DNA of 64,000 bases from DASUPK01 sp963774305 (GTDB lineage: Bacteria > Actinomycetota > Thermoleophilia > Solirubrobacterales > 70-9), in contig CAVZEM010000004.1 in NCBI GenBank assembly GCA_963774305.1, positions 81,897 to 145,896 on the forward strand, written 5' to 3'. Shown here one piece after another: positions 34,893 through 43,173 of the stretch (its first letter is position 1; every line of letters starts with the position of its first letter). The translations under genes and the position numbers were made by a program. The notes beneath the pieces are model-generated. The model searched no databases. It saw nothing but the letters and a program-made list of their open reading frames with translations, and was not told the DNA's origin.

Positions 34893-35651
34893 GTGATCAG
34901 CGACGTCTCAGAGCAGGAGTTCCAGACCAAGGTCGTCGAGCGCTCCAAGCAGGTCCCGGTCGTGGTCGACTTCTGGGCCGAGTGGTGCGGCCCGTGCCGG
35001 ACGCTCGGCCCCGCGATCGAGGACGCCGTCCGGAAGCGGAACGGCGAGATCGAGTTGGCGAAGGTCGACACCGATCGGAATCCGAATATCGCGATGAAGT
35101 ACGAGATCGCCAGCATCCCTGCCGTCAAGGCCTTCAAGGACGGCAAGGTCGTCTCCGAGTTCATCGGCGCCATACCGCCCGCCCGGATCGAGGCGTTCCT
35201 GAACGAACTCGTCCCGTCCGAGGCCGACCGGCTGGTCGAGGCCGGAGACGAGGAATCGCTGTGCAAGGTCCTGGAGGTCGACCCGCGGAACGCCCACGCG
35301 GCGATCGGCCTCGGCCGGATCCTGCTTGGCCGCGGAGAGGCCGAGCAGGCGCTGGAGCTCCTCAGGTCCTTCCCGCACGACTTCATCGCCGATGGTCTCG
35401 CGGCTCGCGCAGAGCTGTCTGCGTCCGCGAACGGATCCGGCGCCGACGAGCTCCAGAGGGCCTTTGCGGCCTGGGACGATGGGAATCCCGGGGACGCGCT
35501 CGAGCAGCTGCAGAGCGTCCTGAGCGCCGAGCAGGAGCCGGATCGCAAGGATCAGCTGCGCCGCGTGATGGTGGCGATCTTCACCGAGCTGGGGCCGGAC
35601 CACCCGCTCGCCCGTGAGCATCGCCGCCGCCTGGCCGCGGCCCTGAACTAG
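34893..35651 (+). CDS. Thioredoxin-TPR protein (CnoX/YbbN-like)
   Basis: An N-terminal thioredoxin domain with active site WCGPC (Cys32, Cys35) and cis-Pro in SIPAVKAF is joined to TPR-like helices (about 115-250, AGDEESLCKVLEVDPRNAHAAIGLGR ...). E. coli CnoX, the same architecture, is a redox-regulated holdase; here the intact CGPC suggests real disulfide activity. GTG at 34893 follows TACCCT (34880-34885) by seven bases. Cytoplasmic. Confidence 0.88.
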   Translation: MISDVSEQEFQTKVVERSKQVPVVVDFWAEWCGPCRTLGPAIEDAVRKRNGEIELAKVDTDRNPNIAMKYEIASIPAVKAFKDGKVVSEFIGAIPPARIEAFLNELVPSEADRLVEAGDEESLCKVLEVDPRNAHAAIGLGRILLGRGEAEQALELLRSFPHDFIADGLAARAELSASANGSGADELQRAFAAWDDGNPGDALEQLQSVLSAEQEPDRKDQLRRVMVAIFTELGPDHPLAREHRRRLAAALN

Positions 35652-35667
35652 CGCTTCACGGCTTCGC

Positions 35668-35701
35668 CATAAACGGCGGCCACAAAAACCGCCGCCGGAT
35701 C
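35668..35701 (-). terminator. Dispersed hairpin repeat, copy 2; possible terminator
   Basis: Matches 1081-1114 except three bases. Arms cggcgg and ccgccg enclose ccacaaaaa. On the minus strand the element directly follows the stop of the gene at 35701 and ends in TTTATGG, so it may end that transcript. Confidence 0.45.
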
Positions 35702-36000
35702 TACGCCGGCGGCTCCGCCGCCGGCGGTCCGCTCGGGACGGCGACCTCGATCGGGATTCCCAGGGCCTCGGCCTCCTCGATTCCCTCGCCCTCCTGATCG
35801 CGGGAGCAGATGATCCGGAAGGCGCCGGTGCCGAGTTCGGGGTCGGGAACGATCGGCAGGCCGCGGATCTCGTCCCAGCCCAGGCGCTCGACCTCGAACG
35901 GGTTCATGCGCACCTCGCTGGCCGGGAACGGGCAGTTCGAGTTGTGCTGATCGATCGCCCGCGAGATCGCCTCGAGATTCTTTGCCTCAGCGTTCGTCAC
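35701..36000 (-). CDS. Small protein, unknown function
   Basis: A 99-residue protein that reads VTNAEAKNLEAISRAIDQHN at its start, contains a single cysteine in NCPFPASEVRMNPFEVERLGWDE, and ends Pro/Ala-rich. Codon use is like that of its neighbours. I recognise no domain. GTG at 36000 is the only start that avoids overlap with dinB; the 57-base gap is shared with the divergent dinB promoter. Confidence 0.6.
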   Translation of the reverse strand: MTNAEAKNLEAISRAIDQHNSNCPFPASEVRMNPFEVERLGWDEIRGLPIVPDPELGTGAFRIICSRDQEGEGIEEAEALGIPIEVAVPSGPPAAEPPA

Positions 36001-36057
36001 CGCCGCCCAAAATAGCGCCCTCCGTCTAGGAGCGGGCGTAATCTCATTCGGTCGCAG

Positions 36058-37116
36058 GTGATCGCCCACGTGGACATGGATGCCTTCTATGTGTCGGTTG
36101 AGATGCTGCGGCATCCCGAGTTGCGCGGGAAGCCCGTGGTGGTCGCGTATGACGGCCCGCGCGGTGTGGTCACGACGGCCTCCTACGAGGCCCGGAAGTA
36201 CGGCGTTCACTCCGCGCTGCCGATGGTCACCGCCCGGCGCCGTTGCCCTCAGCTCACCGTCCTCCCCGTGGACATGCAGCTCTACAAGCGCGGTTCCGTG
36301 AAGGTGATGGAGACGCTCCGGGAGTTCAGCGACGAGATCGAGGTGGTCGGGATGGACGAGGCCTACGTCGACCTCTCCGGGTCCCCGGTCCCCCAGTCGC
36401 GCGCCCACGAGATCAAGCGGCGCGTCAAGGAGGTCACCTACCTCGTCTGCTCCATCGGCCTCGCCCCCAACAAGCTGATGGCGAAGATCGCCTCGGACCT
36501 CGACAAGCCGGACGGGTTCTTCGTGCTGGACCACGAGACCTGGCTCGCTGCGGTCGGCGAGAAGCCGGCTTCGCTGCTCCCGGGGGTGGGCCCGAGAACG
36601 TTCGAGCGGCTGCGGGCGATCGGCGTCGAGACGGTCAAGCAGCTGGCCGAGGGCGACGAGGCGACCCTGGAGCGGGCCTTCGGCCCGAAGCACGGCCGGG
36701 GCCTGCGCGCTCGCGCGAACGGGATCGGTAGCACCAACCTGAACGAGGGCCGGGTGCGGAAGTCAGAGAGCCGCGAGACGACCTTCCCGGAGGACGTGAC
36801 CGACCGGCATGTCCTGCACGACACGGTCGAGCGCCTGGCCCGCTCGGTGTGCAAGAGCCTCGCCGCGCACAATCGCCGCGGTCGCACGGTGACGCTGAAG
36901 ATCCGCCTCCAGCCCTTCAAGACCTACACGCGCTCGCGCACCCTTTCCTCCCACACCTGTGACGCGGAGGAGGTCGTGGCGACCGCCCGCGAGCTGCTGG
37001 ATAGATTCGACCCCCAGAGGCCGGTGCGGCTGGTGGGAGTCGGCCTGGCCGGGCTGGCGGAGGATGAAGCGCCCCACCAGCCCGGACCGGCCCTGGACGG
37101 GTTGCTCTTCGGCTAG
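36058..37116 (+). CDS. dinB: DNA polymerase IV (Y family)
   Basis: Translesion polymerase with catalytic acidic residues in HVDMDAFYVSVE and MDEAYVDLSG, the fingers segment VVTTASYEARKYGVHSALPM, thumb helix-hairpin-helix (LLPGVGPRTFERLRAIGV) and little-finger domain. GTG start gives MIAHVDMDAF. No clear beta-clamp motif is visible, though QPGPALDGLLFG near the end could serve. No LexA-type box was found upstream, so SOS control is not supported. Confidence 0.94.
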   Translation: MIAHVDMDAFYVSVEMLRHPELRGKPVVVAYDGPRGVVTTASYEARKYGVHSALPMVTARRRCPQLTVLPVDMQLYKRGSVKVMETLREFSDEIEVVGMDEAYVDLSGSPVPQSRAHEIKRRVKEVTYLVCSIGLAPNKLMAKIASDLDKPDGFFVLDHETWLAAVGEKPASLLPGVGPRTFERLRAIGVETVKQLAEGDEATLERAFGPKHGRGLRARANGIGSTNLNEGRVRKSESRETTFPEDVTDRHVLHDTVERLARSVCKSLAAHNRRGRTVTLKIRLQPFKTYTRSRTLSSHTCDAEEVVATARELLDRFDPQRPVRLVGVGLAGLAEDEAPHQPGPALDGLLFG

Positions 37117-37140
37117 CGCCTCAGAGCACCCTCGCATCTA

Positions 37141-37806
37141 CTAGCGCGTGGTGAGCACGGTCCCCGTGGAGGGGAATCCGAGCTTGGCCTTTGTGGCCGC
37201 GGTCAGGTCGTACTCACGGTTGCCCGCGTAGGGGCCCCTGTCGATCACGGGGACGGTGAGCGTCTTGCCGTGATACCGGAGCGTGACCTTCGAGCCGCAG
37301 GGGAGCGTCTTGTTCGCGACGCCCAGCTTCCCGGGGCTCAGCGTGCCACCGCAGGCCAGGCCGCCTCCATAGAGGCCGGGGCCGTAGTACGAGGCCTCGG
37401 CCGGCCGGAATGCGTAGACCATCATGCGGTGCGAGCGGACCGTGGTGTTGGCCACCGTCGCACTGGCTCGGTAGGTGCCGGAGCCCGCAGCATGCCACCG
37501 CACGCGGTAGGTGCCGTCGGCCTGGGTATGGGTGTGGAGCATCCGCCCACCGACCTGAACGACGACAGCCCTGTTGCCGCCCGGGGTGACGCGGCCGCGG
37601 AACTTGACGGTGTGATGGGCAATCACGTTCCGGTGACCGGCCAGGCTGATCCCGGTGGCGGGGCTGCCCGATGCGGTCGCCTCCGGCGCGGTTCCGGTGG
37701 TCGGAACGGCGGCCGCGGCGCCCGCGATGCCTGCAGTGATCATCATTGCCAGGGCGGGCAGCAGCGCTAGCGCAGCCCGCCTCCGCTTCCAACGGAAGCG
37801 ACGCAA
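37141..37806 (-). CDS. Exported double-psi beta-barrel (RlpA-like) protein
   Basis: A signal peptide (AALALLPALAMMITAGIAGAAAA) leads to an Ig-like stretch (about 50-130, VKFRGRVTPGGNRAVVVQV) and a C-terminal double-psi beta-barrel: ASYYGPGLYGGGLACGGTL, LPCGSKVTLRYHGKTLTVPV, DRGPY and REYDLTAATKAKLGF. RlpA/expansin-like barrels act on or bind peptidoglycan. The TTG start at 37806 is nine bases behind AGGTGG. A c-di-AMP riboswitch occupies the leader, as in many actinobacterial wall-hydrolase genes. Confidence 0.85.
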   Translation of the reverse strand: MRRFRWKRRRAALALLPALAMMITAGIAGAAAAVPTTGTAPEATASGSPATGISLAGHRNVIAHHTVKFRGRVTPGGNRAVVVQVGGRMLHTHTQADGTYRVRWHAAGSGTYRASATVANTTVRSHRMMVYAFRPAEASYYGPGLYGGGLACGGTLSPGKLGVANKTLPCGSKVTLRYHGKTLTVPVIDRGPYAGNREYDLTAATKAKLGFPSTGTVLTTR

Positions 37807-37830
37807 GTGAATCCACCTGCCTCTCTCTTG

Positions 37831-37965
37831 CGCCTACGGGGTTAGCTGACGGGCTCGCAGCCGGCCAAATTCGGCCGTTGCCGCTAGCGACGGATTACCG
37901 CCGCATTCGCCCCAAATGCTTGGTTCCCCCGCCCACCCGATTTCCGTCAGGGTGACTCGGCGAGT
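37831..37965 (-). ncRNA. c-di-AMP (ydaO/yuaA) riboswitch
   Basis: Read on the minus strand, the leader holds GGGGGAACCA (37930-37921), GGGGCGAATG (37913-37904) and the 3' box CAGCTAACCCCGTAGGCG (ending 37831), all in the order of the ydaO motif. It ends 24 bases before the start of an exported wall-related gene, the classical actinobacterial position. TACCCT at 37995-37990 is a plausible -10. c-di-AMP binding would normally lower expression. Confidence 0.85.
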
Positions 37966-38049
37966 TGTTTGGCGACTATCGAAGGCGGCAGGGTAGGTTC
38001 GCTATTTGCGAACTTGTGTGACGATCGGCACAGTTGGTATGCGACCATC

Positions 38050-39528
38050 ATGGCCATGACCGACCGGCTGACCGGCCTCGACTCCTCATTCCTCCATCTG
38101 GAGCGGGATGGGACACATATGCACGTGGCCTCGACGACGCTGTTCGAGGGTCCCCCACCCCCCTACCTCGAGTTCCGCGACCACATCGAGTCGCGCCTGC
38201 ACCTCGTGCCCCGGTTCCGCCAGAAGCTGCGCACCGTGCCCTTCGAGCAGGGCCGCCCGGTATGGGTCGACGACCCACACCTGAACCTCGCCTACCACGT
38301 GCGGCACACCTCCCTGCCGGAGCCGGGGTCCGAGCAGCAACTGCGCGTGCTGGCCGCGCGGATCTTCTCTCAGCAGCTCGACCGCTCCAAGCCGCTTTGG
38401 GAGCTATGGCTGATCGAGGGACTGAAGGGCGGCCGTTTCGCGATCGTCGGCAAGACGCATCACTGCATGGTCGACGGCGTCTCCGGGGTTGACATAACCA
38501 CGGTGCTGTTCGACGCCCAGAAGGAGCCTCCCGAGCAAGCCAAGCCGCTGGAACGCTGGATTCCCGATCCCGAGCCGAGCCGCGCCCAGCTCCTCTCAGA
38601 GGCCCTCCTGCAGCGGGCGATCGATCCGCGTGAGATCACGCGCGGCCTCCGTCGCATCGTGCGCGGCCCCCGCCGTGCCCTGCGCAGGGCGTCCGAGGCC
38701 GTGGCCGCCGCGGGCAGCTTCGCCTGGGCGGGTATCGCCGCCCCCCAGAGCCCCTTCAACTTCGACGTCGGGCCTCACCGGCGGTTCGCCTGGGTGAGGG
38801 CATCGCTCGCCGACATGAAGCTGGTCAAGAACGAGCTCGGCGGGACCGTCAACGACGTGATCCTTGCCGCGGTGGCCGGCGCGCTCGGCCGCTATATGCG
38901 CAAGCGAGGCCACCCGACCGTCGGGGTCGAGCTGCGGGCCATGGTCCCGGTCAGCGTCAGGACCAAGGACCAGCACGGCTCGCTCGGCAACCAGGTGACG
39001 ACGATGATGGCCCCCCTCCCCGTCTGGTGTGAGGACCCGGCGCGGCGGATGGAGATCGTTCGCAAGTCGATGGGCGACCTGAAGCAGTCGAAGCAGGCGA
39101 TGGGCGCCACGCTGCTCACTCAGCTCGCGGACTTCGCGCCCCCCACGATCGCGGGCCAGGCGGCCCGCCTGCAGTCGCGGCAGCGCTTCTTCAACCTCGT
39201 CGTCACCAACATCCCCGGTCCGCAGTTCCCGCTCTACCTGATGGGCCGCCGGATGGAGCGCGTCTTCCCCATGGTCCCGCTGGCCAAGAACCAGGGCGTC
39301 TGCATCGGGATCATGAGCTACGACGGGCAGGTCAACTTCGGCCTGATCGGCGACTACGACGGCATGCCCGACCTCGAGGATCTCACCAAGGACCTGGAGG
39401 ACTCGATCGGCGAGCTGATCGAGGCCGCGGGCGGGCGGCCCGGGATCTTCCGCCGCTTCGTCCCGAAGGCCGACGTCGAAGCCGGGGCCAATGGCCACGG
39501 CGAGCGCGAGGAATCGACCGCCGGCTGA
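38050..39528 (+). CDS. Wax ester synthase/diacylglycerol acyltransferase
   Basis: Bifunctional WS/DGAT family: catalytic HHxxxDG at about 137-143 (KTHHCMVDGVSG), the PLWELWLIEGL motif and the C-terminal NIPGPQFPLYLMG block. It joins acyl-CoA to diacylglycerol or fatty alcohols, making storage triacylglycerol or wax. ATG 38050 or 38056 gives the conserved start MTDRLTGLDSSFLHLE; an earlier frame opening at 37969 is unlikely. Length of about 490 is typical. Confidence 0.92.
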   Translation: MAMTDRLTGLDSSFLHLERDGTHMHVASTTLFEGPPPPYLEFRDHIESRLHLVPRFRQKLRTVPFEQGRPVWVDDPHLNLAYHVRHTSLPEPGSEQQLRVLAARIFSQQLDRSKPLWELWLIEGLKGGRFAIVGKTHHCMVDGVSGVDITTVLFDAQKEPPEQAKPLERWIPDPEPSRAQLLSEALLQRAIDPREITRGLRRIVRGPRRALRRASEAVAAAGSFAWAGIAAPQSPFNFDVGPHRRFAWVRASLADMKLVKNELGGTVNDVILAAVAGALGRYMRKRGHPTVGVELRAMVPVSVRTKDQHGSLGNQVTTMMAPLPVWCEDPARRMEIVRKSMGDLKQSKQAMGATLLTQLADFAPPTIAGQAARLQSRQRFFNLVVTNIPGPQFPLYLMGRRMERVFPMVPLAKNQGVCIGIMSYDGQVNFGLIGDYDGMPDLEDLTKDLEDSIGELIEAAGGRPGIFRRFVPKADVEAGANGHGEREESTAG

Positions 39529-39555
39529 GATTCGTCCGCGGGGTTGTGGCGGACG

Positions 39556-40278
39556 CTACTGCTGGGCTTCCTCCACGTCGCGCCGCTCCTGCGCGAACGC
39601 CTCCTTCATCGGGGAGCGCACCGCGTCGCCCCAGACCGGCTCGTCGAAACGGGCGCGGACCATGACCTTCTGGAGCAGCGCAAGGTCCTCCTGGCGCGCG
39701 AGGTCATAGCTCGAGCCCGACTCCGAATCGGGATGGCCGGGATGAGTGACCCACTCGGTCACGCCGGGCGGCGGGTCGCGCAGCTCGGACGGCTCCGCGG
39801 GCTGCTTGCTTTCCGTGCGCCCAATCAGCAGGTCCGGTGTGTCGATGCCGCGCTCGCGGAGCCACTGGCGGTGATCCGGGTTCACCGAGCGAACGGGCGC
39901 CGCGGTCTGCTGGGCGGTTTGAAAGACGGGCGTCGCAAGCTCGGGTCGCGCGTGGCAGTGCTTGTGTCCGTTGAGGAAGGCGGGCCAGCGTCCGAAGAGG
40001 TCGCCGAAGCGCTCAAGTTGAACGCGAAGCGAGGTGCGGGCCGGCGCTCCGCTCCGCGGACCCCATCGCCCTTCGAACTCGATGTGCAGGCCGATCTCCA
40101 CCCCGGTGTCGAGCAGCGGCTCGGGCTCGCAGTACTCGCGGTCGACCATCGCGCTGACGGAGTCGATCGCGCCCATCTCGATCGCCTCGAGGATTCCCTC
40201 GTTGTACGACGGCCAGTAGCCGTAGTCGTCCGCGGTGATCACCAGCAGACGGCGATTGTCTCCCTGGTTTGAGGACAT
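39556..40278 (-). CDS. ChbG/YdjC-like carbohydrate deacetylase
   Basis: YdjC-fold protein with metal-site residues ITADDYGYW, GLHIEFEG and GHKHCHARPEL. Known members deacetylate chito-oligosaccharides or related amino sugars. ATG at 40278 follows TACCGT (40290-40285) by six bases. It is convergent with the WS/DGAT gene and downstream of dsbA. Confidence 0.85.
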   Translation of the reverse strand: MSSNQGDNRRLLVITADDYGYWPSYNEGILEAIEMGAIDSVSAMVDREYCEPEPLLDTGVEIGLHIEFEGRWGPRSGAPARTSLRVQLERFGDLFGRWPAFLNGHKHCHARPELATPVFQTAQQTAAPVRSVNPDHRQWLRERGIDTPDLLIGRTESKQPAEPSELRDPPPGVTEWVTHPGHPDSESGSSYDLARQEDLALLQKVMVRARFDEPVWGDAVRSPMKEAFAQERRDVEEAQQ

Positions 40279-40293
40279 GCCCTCACGGTAGCC

Positions 40294-41073
40294 CTAACTG
40301 ACCTGCTGGATCGCCGACTGGATCTCGCCGAGGCTGAAGCCGCTGAGCGCCTTGGTGCCGTTTGGCCCTTCGACGGCGATGGATGGTGTGCCGTTGAAGC
40401 CGAAGCCCTCGGCCTTGGCGGTGCCCTCGGCCAGGACCGAATCCCATTGGGAGCTGTTGCGCGACTGGTTCCACTTGTCGATGTCCGAGACGCCCGCCGC
40501 CTTCGCGAGGTTCGTCAGGAACTCGTCGGTGACATAGCCGGAGTTCTCCCCTCCCTGGTTGAGGTAGAAGAGCTGGAGGTAGTTCCAGAAGCGGTTCTGC
40601 TCTCCCGCGGCCAGGATCGCCTTCATCGCCGGCTTCGAGTCGGGGCCGATGATCAGGTACGGCTCGTACACGTACTTGACCTTTCCGGTATCGACGTCGC
40701 TCGAGACCACCACCGGAGCGATCTGCTCCGAGAACACTGAGCAGACCGGGCACTGCGGGTCGCCGAATTCCGTCACGGTGACGGGCGCGTTCGGGTCGCC
40801 GATCGTCTGACCGCTCTGCCTGGCGCCCTGCAGCTCGGCATTGACCCGAGCCGCGCCCTTGACGCTGGCGACCGTGGTCGGGGTGTTGTTGTCGTCGCCT
40901 CCCCCGGACTGGCTGATCACGATCAGGGCGACGATCACCGCAACCGCCCCGAAGGCCGCCAGGCTCAGGTATTGGACACGCCGCTTGCGGGCCAGCGCGG
41001 CGGCCGAGTCCTGGGACTCCGCAGCGTGGCGCTCGGCGCGCAGGCGCTCTCGCTCGTCGTGCTTACCTTCCAT
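40294..41073 (-). CDS. Membrane-anchored DsbA-like thiol oxidoreductase
   Basis: One membrane segment (about 33-53) and an extracytoplasmic thioredoxin-fold DsbA domain with active site CPVC (Cys108, Cys111) and cis-Pro in NGTPSIAV. It should form disulfides in exported proteins. The partner VKOR gene overlaps by eleven bases. TAGAGT (41085-41080), six bases before ATG 41073, gives it a second promoter inside the VKOR gene. Confidence 0.9.
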   Translation of the reverse strand: MEGKHDERERLRAERHAAESQDSAAALARKRRVQYLSLAAFGAVAVIVALIVISQSGGGDDNNTPTTVASVKGAARVNAELQGARQSGQTIGDPNAPVTVTEFGDPQCPVCSVFSEQIAPVVVSSDVDTGKVKYVYEPYLIIGPDSKPAMKAILAAGEQNRFWNYLQLFYLNQGGENSGYVTDEFLTNLAKAAGVSDIDKWNQSRNSSQWDSVLAEGTAKAEGFGFNGTPSIAVEGPNGTKALSGFSLGEIQSAIQQVS

Positions 41074-41521
41074 GCGATGACTCTACCTGCGTAGGCCCGA
41101 GTTCCCGGCCTGTGTAGGCGAACGCCCGCGCCGCCGCGACCGCCAGCGAGAGGGACATGAGGACCGCGCTGACGACACACCACTGGCAGACCGCGTCGAT
41201 CACGAAGAGCTCCAGATACGTCAGATAGAGGCTGTAGCCAAAGCCGATGAGCGCCGTGAGAAATCCACCGAAGCGGCCCAGGTCGCCGGGGATCAGGGCC
41301 GCCGCCAGCAGGGCCAGATAGCCCAGGATCCCGAAGACGCCGATATTGATCCCGGCGATGTGCGAGTAACGGCTGTCGGCGACCGTCTGGCAGCCGCTCC
41401 CGCCCGCGAGGCACTTGGGTGCGCCCCCACCGCTGTCCGCGATGACGATGTAGGTGGCGACGCCGATGCCGAGCACCGCAAGCACGACGGCCGCGATCCG
41501 CAGGTTTCGCTCCGAGGGCAT
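41063..41521 (-). CDS. Vitamin K epoxide reductase family (VKOR) protein
   Basis: Four membrane helices with the conserved VKOR residues: Cys37 and Cys44 in the outer loop, Ser/Thr region GINIGVFGILGY, and the redox pair CQWC (Cys112, Cys115). VKOR reoxidises DsbA and passes electrons to menaquinone, replacing DsbB in actinobacteria. ATG at 41521 follows TAGCAT (41533-41528) by six bases. Confidence 0.93.
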   Translation of the reverse strand: MPSERNLRIAAVVLAVLGIGVATYIVIADSGGGAPKCLAGGSGCQTVADSRYSHIAGINIGVFGILGYLALLAAALIPGDLGRFGGFLTALIGFGYSLYLTYLELFVIDAVCQWCVVSAVLMSLSLAVAAARAFAYTGRELGPTQVESSHGR

Positions 41522-41543
41522 CCGCCAATGCTATGAAGCTCAC

Positions 41544-42047
41544 GTGAATGGTTCCCAAAGGCCGACGTCGATCCGCCCGGCGGAGCAGGCCGACGCGGAG
41601 CGGGTCGCGGAGATCTTCAACCAGGGCGTCGAGGACCGCGTCGCCACCTTCGAGACCCATCTCGCTGAGTCCGAGGACGCGGCCCGGTGGATCGAGGATG
41701 ATCTCGTCGTCGTCGCAGAGCGCAACGGCGCGCCGGTCGGCTGGGCCAAGGCGAGCCCTTATGCCGACCGGCACCACTACTACGACGGAGTACGCGAAGC
41801 GACCCTCTATGTCGAGCGCGGCGCGAGACGGACCGGGGTCGGGCGGCGATTGCTGGCCGCGCTTGCGGACGCCGCGGCCGAGGCTGGCGCCCACAAGCTG
41901 GTCGGCAAGATCTTCACCTCCAACGAGCCGAGCATCGCGATGGTCGGCGGCCTCGGCTGGAGGGAGGTCGGGGTGCATGTGCGCCACGGCGCCCTCGACG
42001 GTGAGTGGATGGACGTGCTGGTGGTCGAGAAACTCCTCCAGCGGTGA
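41544..42047 (+). CDS. GNAT acetyltransferase (Pat-like)
   Basis: Resembles the phosphinothricin acetyltransferase subgroup: TSIRPAEQADAERVAEIFNQGV, RHHYYDGVREATLYVERGARRTGVGRRLL and NEPSIAMVGGLGWREVGVHVR. In most bacteria such proteins acetylate amino-acid analogues or methionine derivatives. GTG at 41544 is preferred because the protein begins at the family's first strand. Divergent from VKOR by 22 bases. Confidence 0.85.
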   Translation: MNGSQRPTSIRPAEQADAERVAEIFNQGVEDRVATFETHLAESEDAARWIEDDLVVVAERNGAPVGWAKASPYADRHHYYDGVREATLYVERGARRTGVGRRLLAALADAAAEAGAHKLVGKIFTSNEPSIAMVGGLGWREVGVHVRHGALDGEWMDVLVVEKLLQR

Positions 42048-42063
42048 TGTGTTGTCGTAGGTG

Positions 42064-43131
42064 ATGGCCAAGGTCTCGTTCGCCAGCCTCGTTGGGGTCG
42101 TTCTCGCGCTGATCCTGGCGTCCCAAGCCGTTGCATCGACCGTCACCGTGACCGGCGGCAACACCGTCCGCGTGCTCGAGTCCGGCAGCGAGGTCAACCG
42201 GGTGACGGTCAGCTACGACGCCGGGATGGACCTGTACGACGTCGTCGACTCTGCGGCGAACCTGACGCCGAACGGGGCCTGCACGGCAGTCAATGCTCAC
42301 ACGGCCACCTGTCCGGGGACCGGGATCAAGACGATCTCGGTCGACACCGACGCGCAGGCCGACTCGATCGGCATGGACCTGGGCACGATCCCCTCGACGG
42401 TGACGGGAAGCCTCGACGGCGGCCCAGGGGACGATTCCATCAGCGGCCATGGGACGCTGACCGGAGGCACGGGCAAAGACGCGATAACCGGGTCGCCGCT
42501 GGCCGACAACGTCCGCGGCAGCAGCGGCAACGACACGATCGACGCGGGCGATGGGCCGGACGACATCCAGGGTGGCAGCAACACCGACACCCTCGTCTAT
42601 CCGGCGAGCCGCACGGCCCCAGTGAACGTCACGGTCGGGACGGGCAACTACAACGACGGCGGTGCTGAGGACCTGGGGTCGTCGGGCAGGCGCGACACGG
42701 TCCATGGCGACATCGAGACCGTTATCGGGACGCCGCTGGGCGACCTGATCGCTGGCGACAGCAGCTCGGAGACGCTGATCGGCGGCGCCGGCAACGACGT
42801 CCTGTCCGGCAACAACGGCAGCGACACCCTGCTCGGCTTGGAGGGCGACGACGTGATGCTCGGCGGCAACGGCCACGACCTGCTGCGGGGGTGGATGGGC
42901 GCCGATCGGCTGTTCGGCGGGTCCGACGGCGACCGTCTGTCGGGCGGGCCCGACGGCGACCTGGTCGTCGGCAATCGCGGCTCGGACGTGCTCAAGGGCA
43001 AGGGCGGCATCGACTTCCTCCGCGCCAAGGATGGGTTCCACGACCTGAGGATCAAGTGCGGCCTGGGCAACAACCGCGCTGAGGGCGCCACCCGCGACAG
43101 GCGCCTGGATCCCCGCGCCCGCTCCTGCTGA
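42064..43131 (+). CDS. Secreted calcium-binding RTX-like repeat protein
   Basis: A signal peptide (VSFASLVGVVLALILASQAVAS) is followed by a beta-rich part and then, from about residue 115, nine-residue GGxGxDxLx-type repeats (GGAGNDVLSGNNGSDTLLG, GGNGHDLLRGWMGADRLFG). Such repeats bind calcium and form a parallel beta-roll once outside the cell. Gram-positive members are exported by Sec and have no type I exporter. The last 30 residues are Arg-rich with two cysteines. Function unknown. Confidence 0.85.
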   Translation: MAKVSFASLVGVVLALILASQAVASTVTVTGGNTVRVLESGSEVNRVTVSYDAGMDLYDVVDSAANLTPNGACTAVNAHTATCPGTGIKTISVDTDAQADSIGMDLGTIPSTVTGSLDGGPGDDSISGHGTLTGGTGKDAITGSPLADNVRGSSGNDTIDAGDGPDDIQGGSNTDTLVYPASRTAPVNVTVGTGNYNDGGAEDLGSSGRRDTVHGDIETVIGTPLGDLIAGDSSSETLIGGAGNDVLSGNNGSDTLLGLEGDDVMLGGNGHDLLRGWMGADRLFGGSDGDRLSGGPDGDLVVGNRGSDVLKGKGGIDFLRAKDGFHDLRIKCGLGNNRAEGATRDRRLDPRARSC

Positions 43132-43138
43132 GCTCAGG

Positions 43139-43173
43139 CGGGTGGCGTCCTGCCCGCGGGCGATCATGCCCGC
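43139..43173. promoter_or_regulatory. Inverted repeat directly before the K+ channel start
   Basis: GCGGGC (43156-43161) and GCCCGC (43168-43173) form a perfect dyad around GATCAT, ending at the base before GTG 43174. A further GCGGG at 43139 can pair with the middle segment instead. It may be an operator or a stem that masks the start. Confidence 0.4.

Noticed and set aside
36598..36605. GAACGTTC inside dinB as an SOS box
   Set aside because: The four-base spacer of GAACNNNNGTTC is missing, and it lies deep within the gene.
35701..36693. A 330-codon minus frame covering the small gene and dinB
   Set aside because: Only the last 99 codons avoid dinB; the rest is its antisense.
37214..37816. 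200-codon minus frame beginning MDSLASLPLEAEAG
   Set aside because: It is a shifted frame of the double-psi barrel gene, which has the signal peptide and conserved barrel motifs.
42400..43050. Regularly repeated GGCGGC-type units as a possible CRISPR or satellite
   Set aside because: They encode the nine-residue calcium-binding repeats of an RTX-like protein and vary at third positions.
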